Source of the DNA: Microbacterium terrae | GTDB taxonomy: Bacteria; Actinomycetota; Actinomycetes; Actinomycetales; Microbacteriaceae | NCBI RefSeq assembly: GCF_017831975.1 | Contig: NZ_JAFDSS010000001.1 | Location: 744,001-808,000, forward strand | Direction of reading: 5' to 3' | Length of the DNA stretch: 64,000 nucleotides | Part shown: positions 16,910 through 26,091 of the stretch, one piece after another | Numbering within the stretch: position 1 is the stretch's first letter | Layout of the letters: each line of letters opens with the position of its first letter | Notes under the pieces: model-generated | What the model saw: the letters and a program-made list of their open reading frames with translations, nothing else | What the model was told of the DNA's origin: nothing | Database searches by the model: none | Translations under genes and position numbers: made by a program

Positions 16910-17160
16910 ATCCGCCGAGCCGAGCTCGCTAGCCCCAGAGCGTCACAGCGGTCAGCCTGCCGCAGCCGAGTGAGGCCATCGCCGATCGACACTGAGTCAT
17001 CGCTGCGGACACAGCTCCCTCTCCGCCCGGGGCGTCGGACGTTCACCTGCTGCCTGATTCGGTGCGGTCCAGGCTCCCGTGAGGCCCTGGGGCGGGGAAG
17101 CCCACAGCAACTACACGGATCGACCCGCCCGATACGCTTGCGCCAAGGAGGGCGCGAGCC

Positions 17161-19521
17161 ATGGGTGAGATCGACAAGAAGGCGCTGAAGGAGACCGAGA
17201 TCCGTACTCGGTACATCACGCCAGCCATCGTGCGCGCTGGCTGGGATCCGAACAAGAATCAGGTCCGCGAGGAATACACGATCGCCCCGGGCCGGATTAT
17301 GGTGCGAGGCAAACTGCACACTCGCCAGGCACCCAAGTCGGCCGATTACGTGCTGTTCCTCAAGCCGGGTCTCCCGCTGGCGGTAGTCGAGGCGAAGGAT
17401 AACAACCACAGCATTGGCGCTGGCATGCAACAGGCACAGGGATACGCCGACTGCCTCGACGTTCCGTTCATCTTCAGTTCGAACGGGGACGGCTTCGTTT
17501 TCCACGATCGAACGGTAACGGCGGGCGAGATCGAGCGAGAATTGACCCTCGATGAATTCCCCTCACCCGAGGAGTTGCACCGGAGATGGCTCGATTGGAA
17601 GGACGTGGCACCCGATGCTGCCGCGACGAAAGTCATCGAACAGGACTACTATTTTCACGGCAAGGAGCTGCGCTATTACCAGCTTCAAGCCGTGAACCGC
17701 ACTGTCGAGGCAGTCGCGCGCGGGCAGCGCCGCGCCTTGCTCGTCATGGCCACCGGTACGGGTAAGACCTTTACCGCTTTCCAGATCATCTGGCGGCTGT
17801 GGAAGTCTCACCGCGCCAAGCGAGTTCTCTTCTTAGCCGACCGCAACATCCTCGTCGATCAGACGCGGGTCAACGACTTCAAGCCGTTCGGCACGGCGAT
17901 GACGAAGATCACGAACCGCACCGCCGATCCCTCCTTCGAGATCTTCCTCGCGATCTACCAGGCGATCACTGGCACCGAAGATGCGCAGAATATCTATCGG
18001 AAGTTCTCGCCAGATTTCTTCGACCTAATCGTGGTCGACGAGTGTCACCGCGGCAGCGCCCGGGAGAACGCGCAATGGCGAGAGGTGCTCGACTACTTTT
18101 CGGGCGCCGTTCAAGTGGGCCTCACCGCGACTCCGAAGGAAACGACTGATACCTCGAACATCACATACTTCGGGGAGCCAGTGTTCACATACTCCCTGAA
18201 GCAGGGCATTGACGACGGCTATCTCGCTCCCTACAAGGTCGTCCGCATCGACCTTGATAAGGACCTCCAGGGTTGGCGACCGGAGGATGGCCAGACCGAC
18301 AAACATGGCGAGGTCATCGAGGATCGCGTCTACAACCAGAGGGATTTCGACCGCAACTTGGTCCTGGAGCAACGTACACGACTCGTTGCGAAGAAGGTCA
18401 CGCAGTACCTCAACGAATCCGGCGACCGGTTCGCGAAGACAATCGTCTTCTGTCAGGACGTCGACCACGCCGAGCGGATGCGGTCCGCACTTGCGAACGA
18501 GAACAGCGACCTCGTCGCCAAGAACCGCAAGTACGTCATGAGGATCACCGGCGACGACGCCGAGGGTAAGGCCGAACTAGACAACTTCATCGACCCTGAA
18601 TCGCTCTACCCCGTGATCGCAACGACGAGCGAACTCATGTCTACCGGCGTCGACGCCCAGACCTGCAAACTCATCGTGCTCGACCAGTCGATCGCGTCGA
18701 TGACCAAATTCAAGCAGATCATCGGCCGTGGCACCCGCATCAACGAGGAGCACGGGAAGTTCTACTTCACGATCATGGACTTCCGCAAGGCGACGGAGCT
18801 CTTCGCCGACCCGGACTTCGACGGCGACCCTGTAGTCGTCTATACGCCAGGGCCGGGAGAGCCACTGGTGCCGCCGGAGGAGGTTGACCCAGCCGACCCT
18901 CGGGGCTCGCAAGATCTGCCGGCCACCGATCCACCGATCGACACACCAGGCCGGCGCATCAAGTACGTCGTCGGCGACGTGCCTGTCACGCTCATGGCGG
19001 AGCGCGTTCAGTACATGGGACCGGACGGCAAGCTCATCACCGAGAGTCTCACCGACTACACCCGCAAGCGCATCAAGGATTCCTACCCCACATTGGGCGC
19101 GTTCCTAAACCGCTGGAGCCAGGCCAATAGCAAGCAAGCGATCGTCGCCGAGCTTCAGGAGCAGGGCGTGTTCTTCGAAGCTCTCGCCGAAGAGGTCGGC
19201 AGGGATTTCAGCCCGTTCGACCTGGTGTGCCACGTCGCATTCGACCAGCCCGTGCTGACTCGCCGCCAACGCGCGGACAACGTCCTGGCAACGGGCTACT
19301 GGGCAAAGTACTCCTCCAAGGCGCAGGCGACGCTGAAGGCCCTGCTAGACAAGTACGCTGACGAAGGCTTCGAGCCCGACCACGACGCGAGTGTCCTGAA
19401 GATTCGCCCGTTCATCGACATCGGCACTCCGATGGAGATCGTGGTCGAGTTCGGGGGCAGGGCAGGATTCAATTCGGCCGTCGAGGAACTGGAGCACCAG
19501 CTTTACTCGACGGCCTCCTAG
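17161..19521 (+). CDS. hsdR: Type I restriction enzyme, HsdR subunit
   Basis: A 786-aa motor/nuclease subunit. The N-terminal PD-(D/E)XK nuclease has SADYVLFLKPGLPLAVVEAK (residues of about 60-80). The SF2 translocase follows: Walker A MATGTGKTFTAF near 196, DEAH-type box VVDECHRGSA near 291, LTATPKE, and the motif VI region IIGRGTRINEEHG. The length fits the shorter EcoEI-like HsdR class. AGGAGGG lies about 9 nt upstream of ATG. It is 9 bp ahead of the fused methylase/specificity gene, so one operon. Restriction needs that partner. Confidence 0.93.
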   Translation: MGEIDKKALKETEIRTRYITPAIVRAGWDPNKNQVREEYTIAPGRIMVRGKLHTRQAPKSADYVLFLKPGLPLAVVEAKDNNHSIGAGMQQAQGYADCLDVPFIFSSNGDGFVFHDRTVTAGEIERELTLDEFPSPEELHRRWLDWKDVAPDAAATKVIEQDYYFHGKELRYYQLQAVNRTVEAVARGQRRALLVMATGTGKTFTAFQIIWRLWKSHRAKRVLFLADRNILVDQTRVNDFKPFGTAMTKITNRTADPSFEIFLAIYQAITGTEDAQNIYRKFSPDFFDLIVVDECHRGSARENAQWREVLDYFSGAVQVGLTATPKETTDTSNITYFGEPVFTYSLKQGIDDGYLAPYKVVRIDLDKDLQGWRPEDGQTDKHGEVIEDRVYNQRDFDRNLVLEQRTRLVAKKVTQYLNESGDRFAKTIVFCQDVDHAERMRSALANENSDLVAKNRKYVMRITGDDAEGKAELDNFIDPESLYPVIATTSELMSTGVDAQTCKLIVLDQSIASMTKFKQIIGRGTRINEEHGKFYFTIMDFRKATELFADPDFDGDPVVVYTPGPGEPLVPPEEVDPADPRGSQDLPATDPPIDTPGRRIKYVVGDVPVTLMAERVQYMGPDGKLITESLTDYTRKRIKDSYPTLGAFLNRWSQANSKQAIVAELQEQGVFFEALAEEVGRDFSPFDLVCHVAFDQPVLTRRQRADNVLATGYWAKYSSKAQATLKALLDKYADEGFEPDHDASVLKIRPFIDIGTPMEIVVEFGGRAGFNSAVEELEHQLYSTAS

Positions 19522-19530
19522 GGAGATCGC

Positions 19531-21795
19531 GTGAGCAGTATCAGTGCCGTTGTGAAGTCAATCCAAGACGTTATGCGGCAGGACGCTGGCATCGACGGTG
19601 ACGCGCAACGCATCGGTCAACTCGCCTGGATGTTCTTCCTCAAGATCTTCGACGACCGCGAGGCCGAAGCCGAGCTGCTGGACTCCGACTACCGTTCACC
19701 GATCCCGAGCGACCTACGCTGGCGCACATGGGCCGCTCCGAAGGAGGGGATCACCGGCGACGCGCTAGTCGGCTTTGTCAACAACAACCTGTTCCCAACC
19801 CTCAAGCAGTTTGCGGAGACCTCGACGACGGGTCGCTCAAATGTGATCGGCAATGTCTTCCAAGACGCCTTCAACTACATGAAGAACGGCACCCTGATCC
19901 GCCAAGTCGTGAACAAGATCAACGAGATCGATTTCAACCGCTCCGAGGACCGGCACCTGTTCGGCGACATCTACGAGCAGATCCTCAAGGGTCTCCAAAG
20001 CGCCGGAAACAGCGGTGAATATTACACTCCTCGCGCCGTGACCCAATTCATGATCGACATCGTCTCGCCAAATCTCGGTGAGAGCGTCCTCGACCCGGCC
20101 TGCGGCACAGGCGGCTTCCTCACCGGGGCGATCGAACACGTGCGCGCGAACCACGTGAGGACACCCGACGACGAACAGATCCTCCAGTCGTCGATCCGCG
20201 GCGTCGAGAAGAAGCAACTTCCCCACCTGCTGTGCACGACAAACATGCTGCTCCACGGCATTGACGTGCCCACCAACATTGACCACGACAACACACTCGC
20301 GCGCCCACTGCGGGACTACACCAGCAAGGATCGCGTCGATGTCATACTCACCAACCCGCCATTCGGCGGGATAGAGGAGCCGGGCGTCGAGAACAACTTC
20401 CCGCAGGCCTACCGAACGCGCGAGACCGCCGACCTCTTTCTCATCCTGATCCAACACCGTCTAAAGACAGGAGGACGTGCTGCGGTCGTGCTTCCAGATG
20501 GCACGCTGTTCGGCGATGGTGTGAAAGCTCGCATCAAGGAAAAGCTCCTCACTGACTGCAACCTACACACGATCGTCCGTCTCCCCAAGGGTGTCTTCAA
20601 TCCTTACACCGGGATCGCCACCAACCTGCTCTTCTTCACCAAGGGTGAACCCACGAAGGAGATCTGGTACTACGAGCATCAGTACCCCGCCGGGTACAAG
20701 AATTACTCGAAGACCAAGCCCATCCGGCTCGAGGAGTTTGAGGCGGAGAAGGCCTGGTGGCATGACCGTGTGGAGTCGCAGGTCGCATGGAAGGTCTCGA
20801 TCGAGCAGATTCGAGAGAACAACTGGAATCTTGACGTAGACAACCCGAACGATGTCGATCCTTCGCATCGCGACCCCGCCGAACTCCTCGATGATCTTCA
20901 AATCGCCGAGAGGGGCTTTGCGGAGCTTCGGGACTCACTTCGCGAGGAACTGGCTGGCGCAGCATCCAACGCCAGCCTGCCGCCGGGGACCTTTAGGTCC
21001 GCTTTCGCCCCGATGATGGAGTCCGACGCGGGTTTGGACAAGCTTCAGGCATTGATCCTGGATCTCGCAATGCGAGGCTCACTAACCGAACGCGCCCATT
21101 CCGATGAGCCTGCGCGCGAACTACTCGCGCGCGTGAAATCCGAAAGGGAGCGATTCCTCGACGCGGCCGGTGGAAGGCGCCGTACGAAGACCTATTCCGC
21201 TCTTCAGGACGCAGACGTTCCCTATAAGGCGCCCCACGGATGGGAATGGAGTCGAGCGGTCGATTTGATCCACACCGTCAATGGGCGCGCCTTCAAGCCC
21301 ACCGAGTGGTCGTCGGACGGACTCCCGATTATCCGGATTCAGAACCTCAACAACACAAAAGCCCCGTTTAATCACTTCAAAGGGGAGGTTGCTCCCGGCC
21401 ACCGAGTGGAGCCCGGAGATCTGCTCATCAGTTGGTCTGGCACCCCCGGTACGTCGTTCGGGGCATTCGTGTGGGATGGACCCCCAGGGGTCCTGAATCA
21501 GCACATCTTCAAGTGCACCCTCTTTGAGGACTACCGCGACTTCATCTGCCTCGCAATTAATAGCCGCCTGGATGTGCTGATTGGTGACGCACACGGGGGA
21601 GTCGGTCTTCAGCACTTCACAAAGGACAAGCTTGAACGGCTACCTCTGCCGGTGCCCCCGCTCGAAGAACAGCGGCGGATCGTCGATCGAGTCCGGCACC
21701 TCCTCGGCATGTGCGCCGAATTGAGGGAAGGTCGCGCGAAGCTTCGCAAGCTGACCGGGGATCTGGCGGCGTCCGTTGTCGCACACGCCGGGTAA
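19531..21795 (+). CDS. hsdMS: Type I methylase fused to a half-size specificity subunit (HsdM-HsdS)
   Basis: A 754-aa fusion. Residues 1 to about 470 are HsdM: the four-helix N-terminus, YYTPRAVTQFMIDIVSP, the SAM motif DPACGTGGFLTGA near 189 and the catalytic TNPPFGG near 272 (N6-adenine methylation). From about 490 it is HsdS: a conserved coil (KLQALILDLAMRGSLT, DEPARELLARVKSERE), a single target-recognition domain (about 565-700, ending LERLPLPVPPLEEQRRI) and a terminal coil. A normal HsdS has two TRDs, so this protein recognises half a bipartite site and would need to dimerise. Confidence 0.9.
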   Translation: MSSISAVVKSIQDVMRQDAGIDGDAQRIGQLAWMFFLKIFDDREAEAELLDSDYRSPIPSDLRWRTWAAPKEGITGDALVGFVNNNLFPTLKQFAETSTTGRSNVIGNVFQDAFNYMKNGTLIRQVVNKINEIDFNRSEDRHLFGDIYEQILKGLQSAGNSGEYYTPRAVTQFMIDIVSPNLGESVLDPACGTGGFLTGAIEHVRANHVRTPDDEQILQSSIRGVEKKQLPHLLCTTNMLLHGIDVPTNIDHDNTLARPLRDYTSKDRVDVILTNPPFGGIEEPGVENNFPQAYRTRETADLFLILIQHRLKTGGRAAVVLPDGTLFGDGVKARIKEKLLTDCNLHTIVRLPKGVFNPYTGIATNLLFFTKGEPTKEIWYYEHQYPAGYKNYSKTKPIRLEEFEAEKAWWHDRVESQVAWKVSIEQIRENNWNLDVDNPNDVDPSHRDPAELLDDLQIAERGFAELRDSLREELAGAASNASLPPGTFRSAFAPMMESDAGLDKLQALILDLAMRGSLTERAHSDEPARELLARVKSERERFLDAAGGRRRTKTYSALQDADVPYKAPHGWEWSRAVDLIHTVNGRAFKPTEWSSDGLPIIRIQNLNNTKAPFNHFKGEVAPGHRVEPGDLLISWSGTPGTSFGAFVWDGPPGVLNQHIFKCTLFEDYRDFICLAINSRLDVLIGDAHGGVGLQHFTKDKLERLPLPVPPLEEQRRIVDRVRHLLGMCAELREGRAKLRKLTGDLAASVVAHAG

Positions 21796-22082
21796 CGCTC
21801 GCAGGCCACGCAGTGCACCACAGGTGGGGACCGCTTTGCGCGCGACACGATCATGCAAAATCGACACTGATCTTGCCTCATTCGACGAGTCAGGGCGGCG
21901 CCGATCGCATCGACAAGGGACGAGGAGGCGAAGACGAACACGAAGACAAATTTGCGAGAGCCTCGAAGCAATGCACGCAGGCACCAACGGTGACGGGCGC
22001 CCTTTAGAGACGATCCCCTACACGTGCCTGCACGTCAGAAAAATCCCTGGATAATGGTCAAAACGCACCCTATCCTGACGGC
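21796..22082 (+). promoter_or_regulatory. Intergenic region with a leaderless promoter for the relaxase
   Basis: No gene is seen in these 287 bp. TATCCT at 22071-22076 lies 6 nt before the relaxase ATG, and no ribosome site is present, so the transcript probably begins at the ATG. This gap is also the likeliest place for an oriT, but no nick-site consensus was recognised. Confidence 0.4.
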
Positions 22083-24821
22083 ATGCGAGGAGGCCTCGAG
22101 CGATGGAAGCGAGGTGTCGAATCCCGAGGGGTTCGACAAGCGATCTCGTACGCGCTCGAGGGCACCTGCGATGCTCACCTCCAGCACTCCCCCGGCGTCA
22201 ACGCGCTCGAAGCGTACAGTGTCACATCGGGTTCGACCGTCTCGCGATCCATTGTCGAGAACGGCGTCATCACCTCCGACGAGCTCACCGCCGGCGGCCT
22301 TCGTGTCTGGCTCACCGGACACGACCCGGTCACCGGGGAAGAGCGAGGCCATCAGCGGCTGAGCCCCGACGCCGATCTGCTGCTTGACGGGACGCTCAAC
22401 CACCCGAAGTCGTACAGCATCGCCGCGCTGCTGCATCCCGAACTTGCCACCGAGTTCGAAGCGCTCCAGGACCGGCTGCGTGAACGCATTCTGCTTACGT
22501 GGCAGACGGAACTCAACGCGCGGCGCGGGCACGGCGGGCTCGTCCGCGAGGAGATCACCCGCATTGAGGTCGTCGAGCTGCAGCATCGGCGCTCGCGCGC
22601 GCTCGACCCCCACATCCACCGTCACCTCTGGCTGAACATCAAGGTGCTCGGCGCGGACGGCAAGTGGTCGAACCTCGACTCACGCGTCGCTATGAAGCTG
22701 CACACCGTGGTCAACGCCGAGGGCGAGCTTGCCGCGTGCACGGATCCCGCCTGGATCGCCGCGCTCGCCCGGCACGGATACACGCTCGACGATACGGGCG
22801 AGATCGCCGAGCTCGCTGGCGCCGTCCGACCCGTCTCACGTCGGTCGGCTCAAATAGAGGGCAACCGCGCGCGCCTGGTCGCGGAGTGGTCGATAGCGCA
22901 CGGAGGATCGGTGCCGAGCGTGGAGGTGCTGCAGCAGATCGATCGCCGCGCGTGGGCGGTGTCGCGTCCGAACAAGCCGGCCGATCTCGATGAGGCGTCT
23001 TGGGAGGCGCGCGTCCGCGACGAGATCGCAGCGATCGATCTGACTCTGACCACTCCGCGCGCACCCATTCCAGTTGCTGCGACAGACCTGCGTGTCGTCG
23101 ACCTGGATCTGCTCGCGGCACAGGCGGTCGTCGACGCGGATGAGCGGTCCGCATCCTGCGGCGGGAGGTTCAGCAGCTTCGACATCCGTGCGGGCGCAAT
23201 TCGCGCGCTCTCGCGCACGGGCGTCGTTGCGGAGCGCGACCGGCTCGATGACGTGATCGCCGAGATCACGGAGCGCGCCACGCGTTCCGTCTACCAGCTC
23301 GTTGCGGAACCGCCGGCGCACGTCAAGGCGTTCATGGCGACCGAGACCGTGCGCGCCAAGGTGCGTCTCGCGGGCCGCTTGGACGTGCTCGCCCGACCGG
23401 GGCGCTCCCTGCTGCCGGGCGAGTTGCACCGGTTCGCACCGCACGAGGATCCGTCCGCACTGGATGCGTCGCAACGGGTTGCAGCGTGCGCCATCGCCGG
23501 CACGGACGGGCTCGTGACGGTGACCGGCCCCGCCGGCACGGGGAAGACGACGATGCTGCGCGCGGCGTTCGCGGCACTCACGTCGCAACGGCGACGGATG
23601 CTCGTCGTTGCCCCCACACGGAAGGCGGCATCGGTGGCGTCTCGCGAGGTCGGGGCCGCGGCATCCAGTATTCATGCCTTGCTTTTGGACCATGGCTACC
23701 GATGGGGCACCGACAGGGCCGGCGCGAAGGTGTGGAACAGGCTTCGAGTGGGAGAAGTCGATCCCAGCACGGCCGCCGTGTATGGCGGACCATCACAGTA
23801 CGTACTGCGTTCTCGCGATCGGATCGTCGTCGACGAAGCCGGCATGGTCGACCTGCAGACGGCGAACGTCCTCGTCGAGCTCGCGATCGAGCAGGGTGTC
23901 GGGCTGGCGTTCGTGGGTGACACGCATCAGGCGTTGCCGGTCGGGCATGCGGGTGCGATGGGTTCCGCGATCCGGCACGCGAACGCTGCGGTGGAGCTCG
24001 ACACGGTGCACCGGTTCCGCGATCCCGACTACGCCGCGCTCACACTGCGCCTCCGGGATGCGGGTGATCGCGAGCGCGCTCTGGTGGTTGCGGGCGAGCT
24101 TGCCGAACGCGGTCACGTCGACCGGGTCGAACATCACGACGCGGCGCGCGAGCGGATGATCGACGCGTACTTCGACTGGCACGCACGCGGCAAGCGGGTG
24201 ACACTGGTATCTGGCACGAATGCTGAGGCGGATGCGATCAACGACGCCATCCAGCAGCGGCGAGTCGATCAGGGCGAGCTCGACGTCCGCGTCGCCGCAT
24301 GGGGAATCGGTCAGCAGCGCATCCTCGTCGGCGACACCGTCCAGACCCGTCGCAACGACCGGCTCACGGGGGTCGAGAATCGCGCGCAGTGGATCGTGCG
24401 CGGCATCCGCGACGAGTACCTGTCTCTTGTCTCCGTGAGCGACAGCGGCGAGGTGGCGCGTGTGTCCACCGAGTACGCGCGCGAGCACCTGCAGCTCGCC
24501 TACGCCTCCACCGTGCATGGCGTGCAGGGCGACACCGCCGATGCCTCGGTGGTCGGGCCGGATGTCGATGCCGCGGGACTCTACGTTGGCCTCACGCGCG
24601 GGCGGCTGCACAACGTCGCAATCGTCGTGGCGCGCACGGATGCCGCGGCGCGCGAGTGTCTCGCCGAGTCGATGCAGCGCGGCACTCCGGAATTGACGAT
24701 GCAGGATGCTGTGCGCGTGGCACAGGCCGAAGTCCGGCGTGCGGCGAGGAACCGGGAGGCGGCCATGGTCACGGGGCCGGTGGTTGGGGCGCCGAGCGGG
24801 GGGCGTGGACTCGGGATGTAG
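22083..24821 (+). CDS. MobF-type relaxase-helicase (TrwC/TraA-like)
   Basis: A 912-aa protein. The N-terminal relaxase has the metal-binding three-histidine motif in DPHIHRHLWLNIK (about 176-188) and upstream tyrosines (SYALEG, EAYSVTS) that could be the nicking residue. The helicase part, RecD-like SF1, has Walker A GPAGTGKTTMLRAAF near 482, Walker B DRIVVDEAGMVDL, GDTHQALPVGHAGAM and a C-terminal STVHGVQGDTAD and YVGLTRGR. It nicks oriT and unwinds the transferred strand in conjugation. It is the only transfer gene in the island. The N-terminal motif order is slightly unusual, so the catalytic Tyr is not assigned. Confidence 0.85.
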   Translation: MRGGLERWKRGVESRGVRQAISYALEGTCDAHLQHSPGVNALEAYSVTSGSTVSRSIVENGVITSDELTAGGLRVWLTGHDPVTGEERGHQRLSPDADLLLDGTLNHPKSYSIAALLHPELATEFEALQDRLRERILLTWQTELNARRGHGGLVREEITRIEVVELQHRRSRALDPHIHRHLWLNIKVLGADGKWSNLDSRVAMKLHTVVNAEGELAACTDPAWIAALARHGYTLDDTGEIAELAGAVRPVSRRSAQIEGNRARLVAEWSIAHGGSVPSVEVLQQIDRRAWAVSRPNKPADLDEASWEARVRDEIAAIDLTLTTPRAPIPVAATDLRVVDLDLLAAQAVVDADERSASCGGRFSSFDIRAGAIRALSRTGVVAERDRLDDVIAEITERATRSVYQLVAEPPAHVKAFMATETVRAKVRLAGRLDVLARPGRSLLPGELHRFAPHEDPSALDASQRVAACAIAGTDGLVTVTGPAGTGKTTMLRAAFAALTSQRRRMLVVAPTRKAASVASREVGAAASSIHALLLDHGYRWGTDRAGAKVWNRLRVGEVDPSTAAVYGGPSQYVLRSRDRIVVDEAGMVDLQTANVLVELAIEQGVGLAFVGDTHQALPVGHAGAMGSAIRHANAAVELDTVHRFRDPDYAALTLRLRDAGDRERALVVAGELAERGHVDRVEHHDAARERMIDAYFDWHARGKRVTLVSGTNAEADAINDAIQQRRVDQGELDVRVAAWGIGQQRILVGDTVQTRRNDRLTGVENRAQWIVRGIRDEYLSLVSVSDSGEVARVSTEYAREHLQLAYASTVHGVQGDTADASVVGPDVDAAGLYVGLTRGRLHNVAIVVARTDAAARECLAESMQRGTPELTMQDAVRVAQAEVRRAARNREAAMVTGPVVGAPSGGRGLGM

Positions 24822-25128
24822 AGTTCACCTACTGCGATAGAAGGCTCTCGATTGTTCGGCCGCACGCTGCTTCTCTGGCCTTCGCGACGACCCTCATCTT
24901 CCAACACTCGGTGGTCAGTGCACCGATTCCGAGAGCGCGGGGCGCGGATGCGAAAACGCCCGGCTGACCCGCGCTTAGTGAGAAGCGTTCGGGCAGACAT
25001 ACCGGCGCTGCGAGATCCGCCTGCGCCTCGCCGCAGATGAACGGCTACTCCCGTCGATGTCGGCGCCCACGCTTATCATCGCATTGCGGGAAAATGCCCG
25101 AGATTTCCAGGCCGAAGGGGGGAACGGC
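24822..25128. other. Intergenic region before the CBASS operon
   Basis: About 300 bp with no convincing gene. The CBASS promoter is expected here. A short frame from 25057 runs into the CD-NTase, but AAGGGGGG just upstream of 25129 marks the better start. Confidence 0.5.
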
Positions 25129-26091
25129 ATGTCCGTCCTTACTAAACAATTCAAGGATGCGCTCTCACAAGTCGAACCAGGGGAGGACGCTGCGCACGCT
25201 GCGGAGGCGCACGCCGAGGTTCGTGATGTACTTCATGGTCATTCCGACCTCGTGGAGTGGGGACTCCACTCGGTCCTCATCGGCTCTTACAGGCGCGAAG
25301 TGTCAATTCGTCGGGTCAAGGATGTTGACGTTTTCTGCGAGCTACCGAGCTTGCCAGAAGATCAAGACCCGCAGGATCTCCTGGACAAGTTCGCTCGCCT
25401 GCTTGCGGACGAGTATGGTGACAGGGTCACGAAGAATGATCGTTCGGTAAAGGTGGACTTCCCCGACTTCGACATGCATGTGGACGTTGTGCCAGCTCGG
25501 GCCGCCGGCGACGAGTGGGAGATTCCAGATCGTGACGGTGGGTGGGAAAAGACTCATCCCGTCAAGTTCAGCGAACTTAGCACCGCTCGCAATCAAGCGC
25601 ACGACGAAAAGTATGTTCCGGTGGTCAAGCTTCTCCGCCAAACCCGGCGGGCACTGCTTGGAGAAGCTAAACCGGGCGGCTTCTTCGTGGAGATCGCTGC
25701 CTACCACTCATTCGCGAGTATCCCGGACGGGAACTCGGACGATTCGCCCAACTCTACTGCGGAGTATTACACAGTTGCGTTGGAGAAGATGGCGCCTATC
25801 CTTCGCGATCATGCTGATGACGTCGCGCGCTTGATGAATCCGGCGATCCCGGAGCAGGAGCTTCACGTTAGGGCAACCCGAGCGGAGCTCGACGCCATCG
25901 CCGACAAATGGGAACAGGCTGCGGTCGATGCGCGCGAAGCTTTGGAATCCGAAAACGACCAAGATGCCGCCCGGACGTTCAAGCGGTTGCTCGGACAGAA
26001 CAGCGACGGTGACGATGTCTTCGAGGTCCCGGTGGTTGTGTCGGCCGGGCATCGAAGCCTGCCTAGCGGAGAGTCGCCCACGTTCGGATGA
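25129..26091 (+). CDS. CBASS CD-NTase (cGAS/DncV-like nucleotidyltransferase)
   Basis: A 320-aa protein that makes the cyclic oligonucleotide alarm signal of CBASS. The nucleotidyltransferase active site is intact: IGSYRREV (G52-S53), DVDVF (D65, D67) and the third acid in DMHVDVVPA (D119). The C-terminal half is the helical OAS1-C-like domain (VKLLRQTRR, FFVEIAAYHSF). The protein ends in PTFG; a C-terminal Gly is expected where Cap2 attaches the cyclase to targets. The effectors downstream (NucC, TIR-SAVED) suggest a cyclic trinucleotide product. Start at 25129 is chosen for its strong purine-rich ribosome site. It overlaps the Cap2 gene by 4 nt. Confidence 0.9.
   Translation: MSVLTKQFKDALSQVEPGEDAAHAAEAHAEVRDVLHGHSDLVEWGLHSVLIGSYRREVSIRRVKDVDVFCELPSLPEDQDPQDLLDKFARLLADEYGDRVTKNDRSVKVDFPDFDMHVDVVPARAAGDEWEIPDRDGGWEKTHPVKFSELSTARNQAHDEKYVPVVKLLRQTRRALLGEAKPGGFFVEIAAYHSFASIPDGNSDDSPNSTAEYYTVALEKMAPILRDHADDVARLMNPAIPEQELHVRATRAELDAIADKWEQAAVDAREALESENDQDAARTFKRLLGQNSDGDDVFEVPVVVSAGHRSLPSGESPTFG

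Noticed and set aside
16774..17188. Read-through extension of the serine recombinase frame to 17188
   Set aside because: Sequence after the frameshift is not recombinase-like in that frame, whereas the HTH continues in another frame and stops at 16773.
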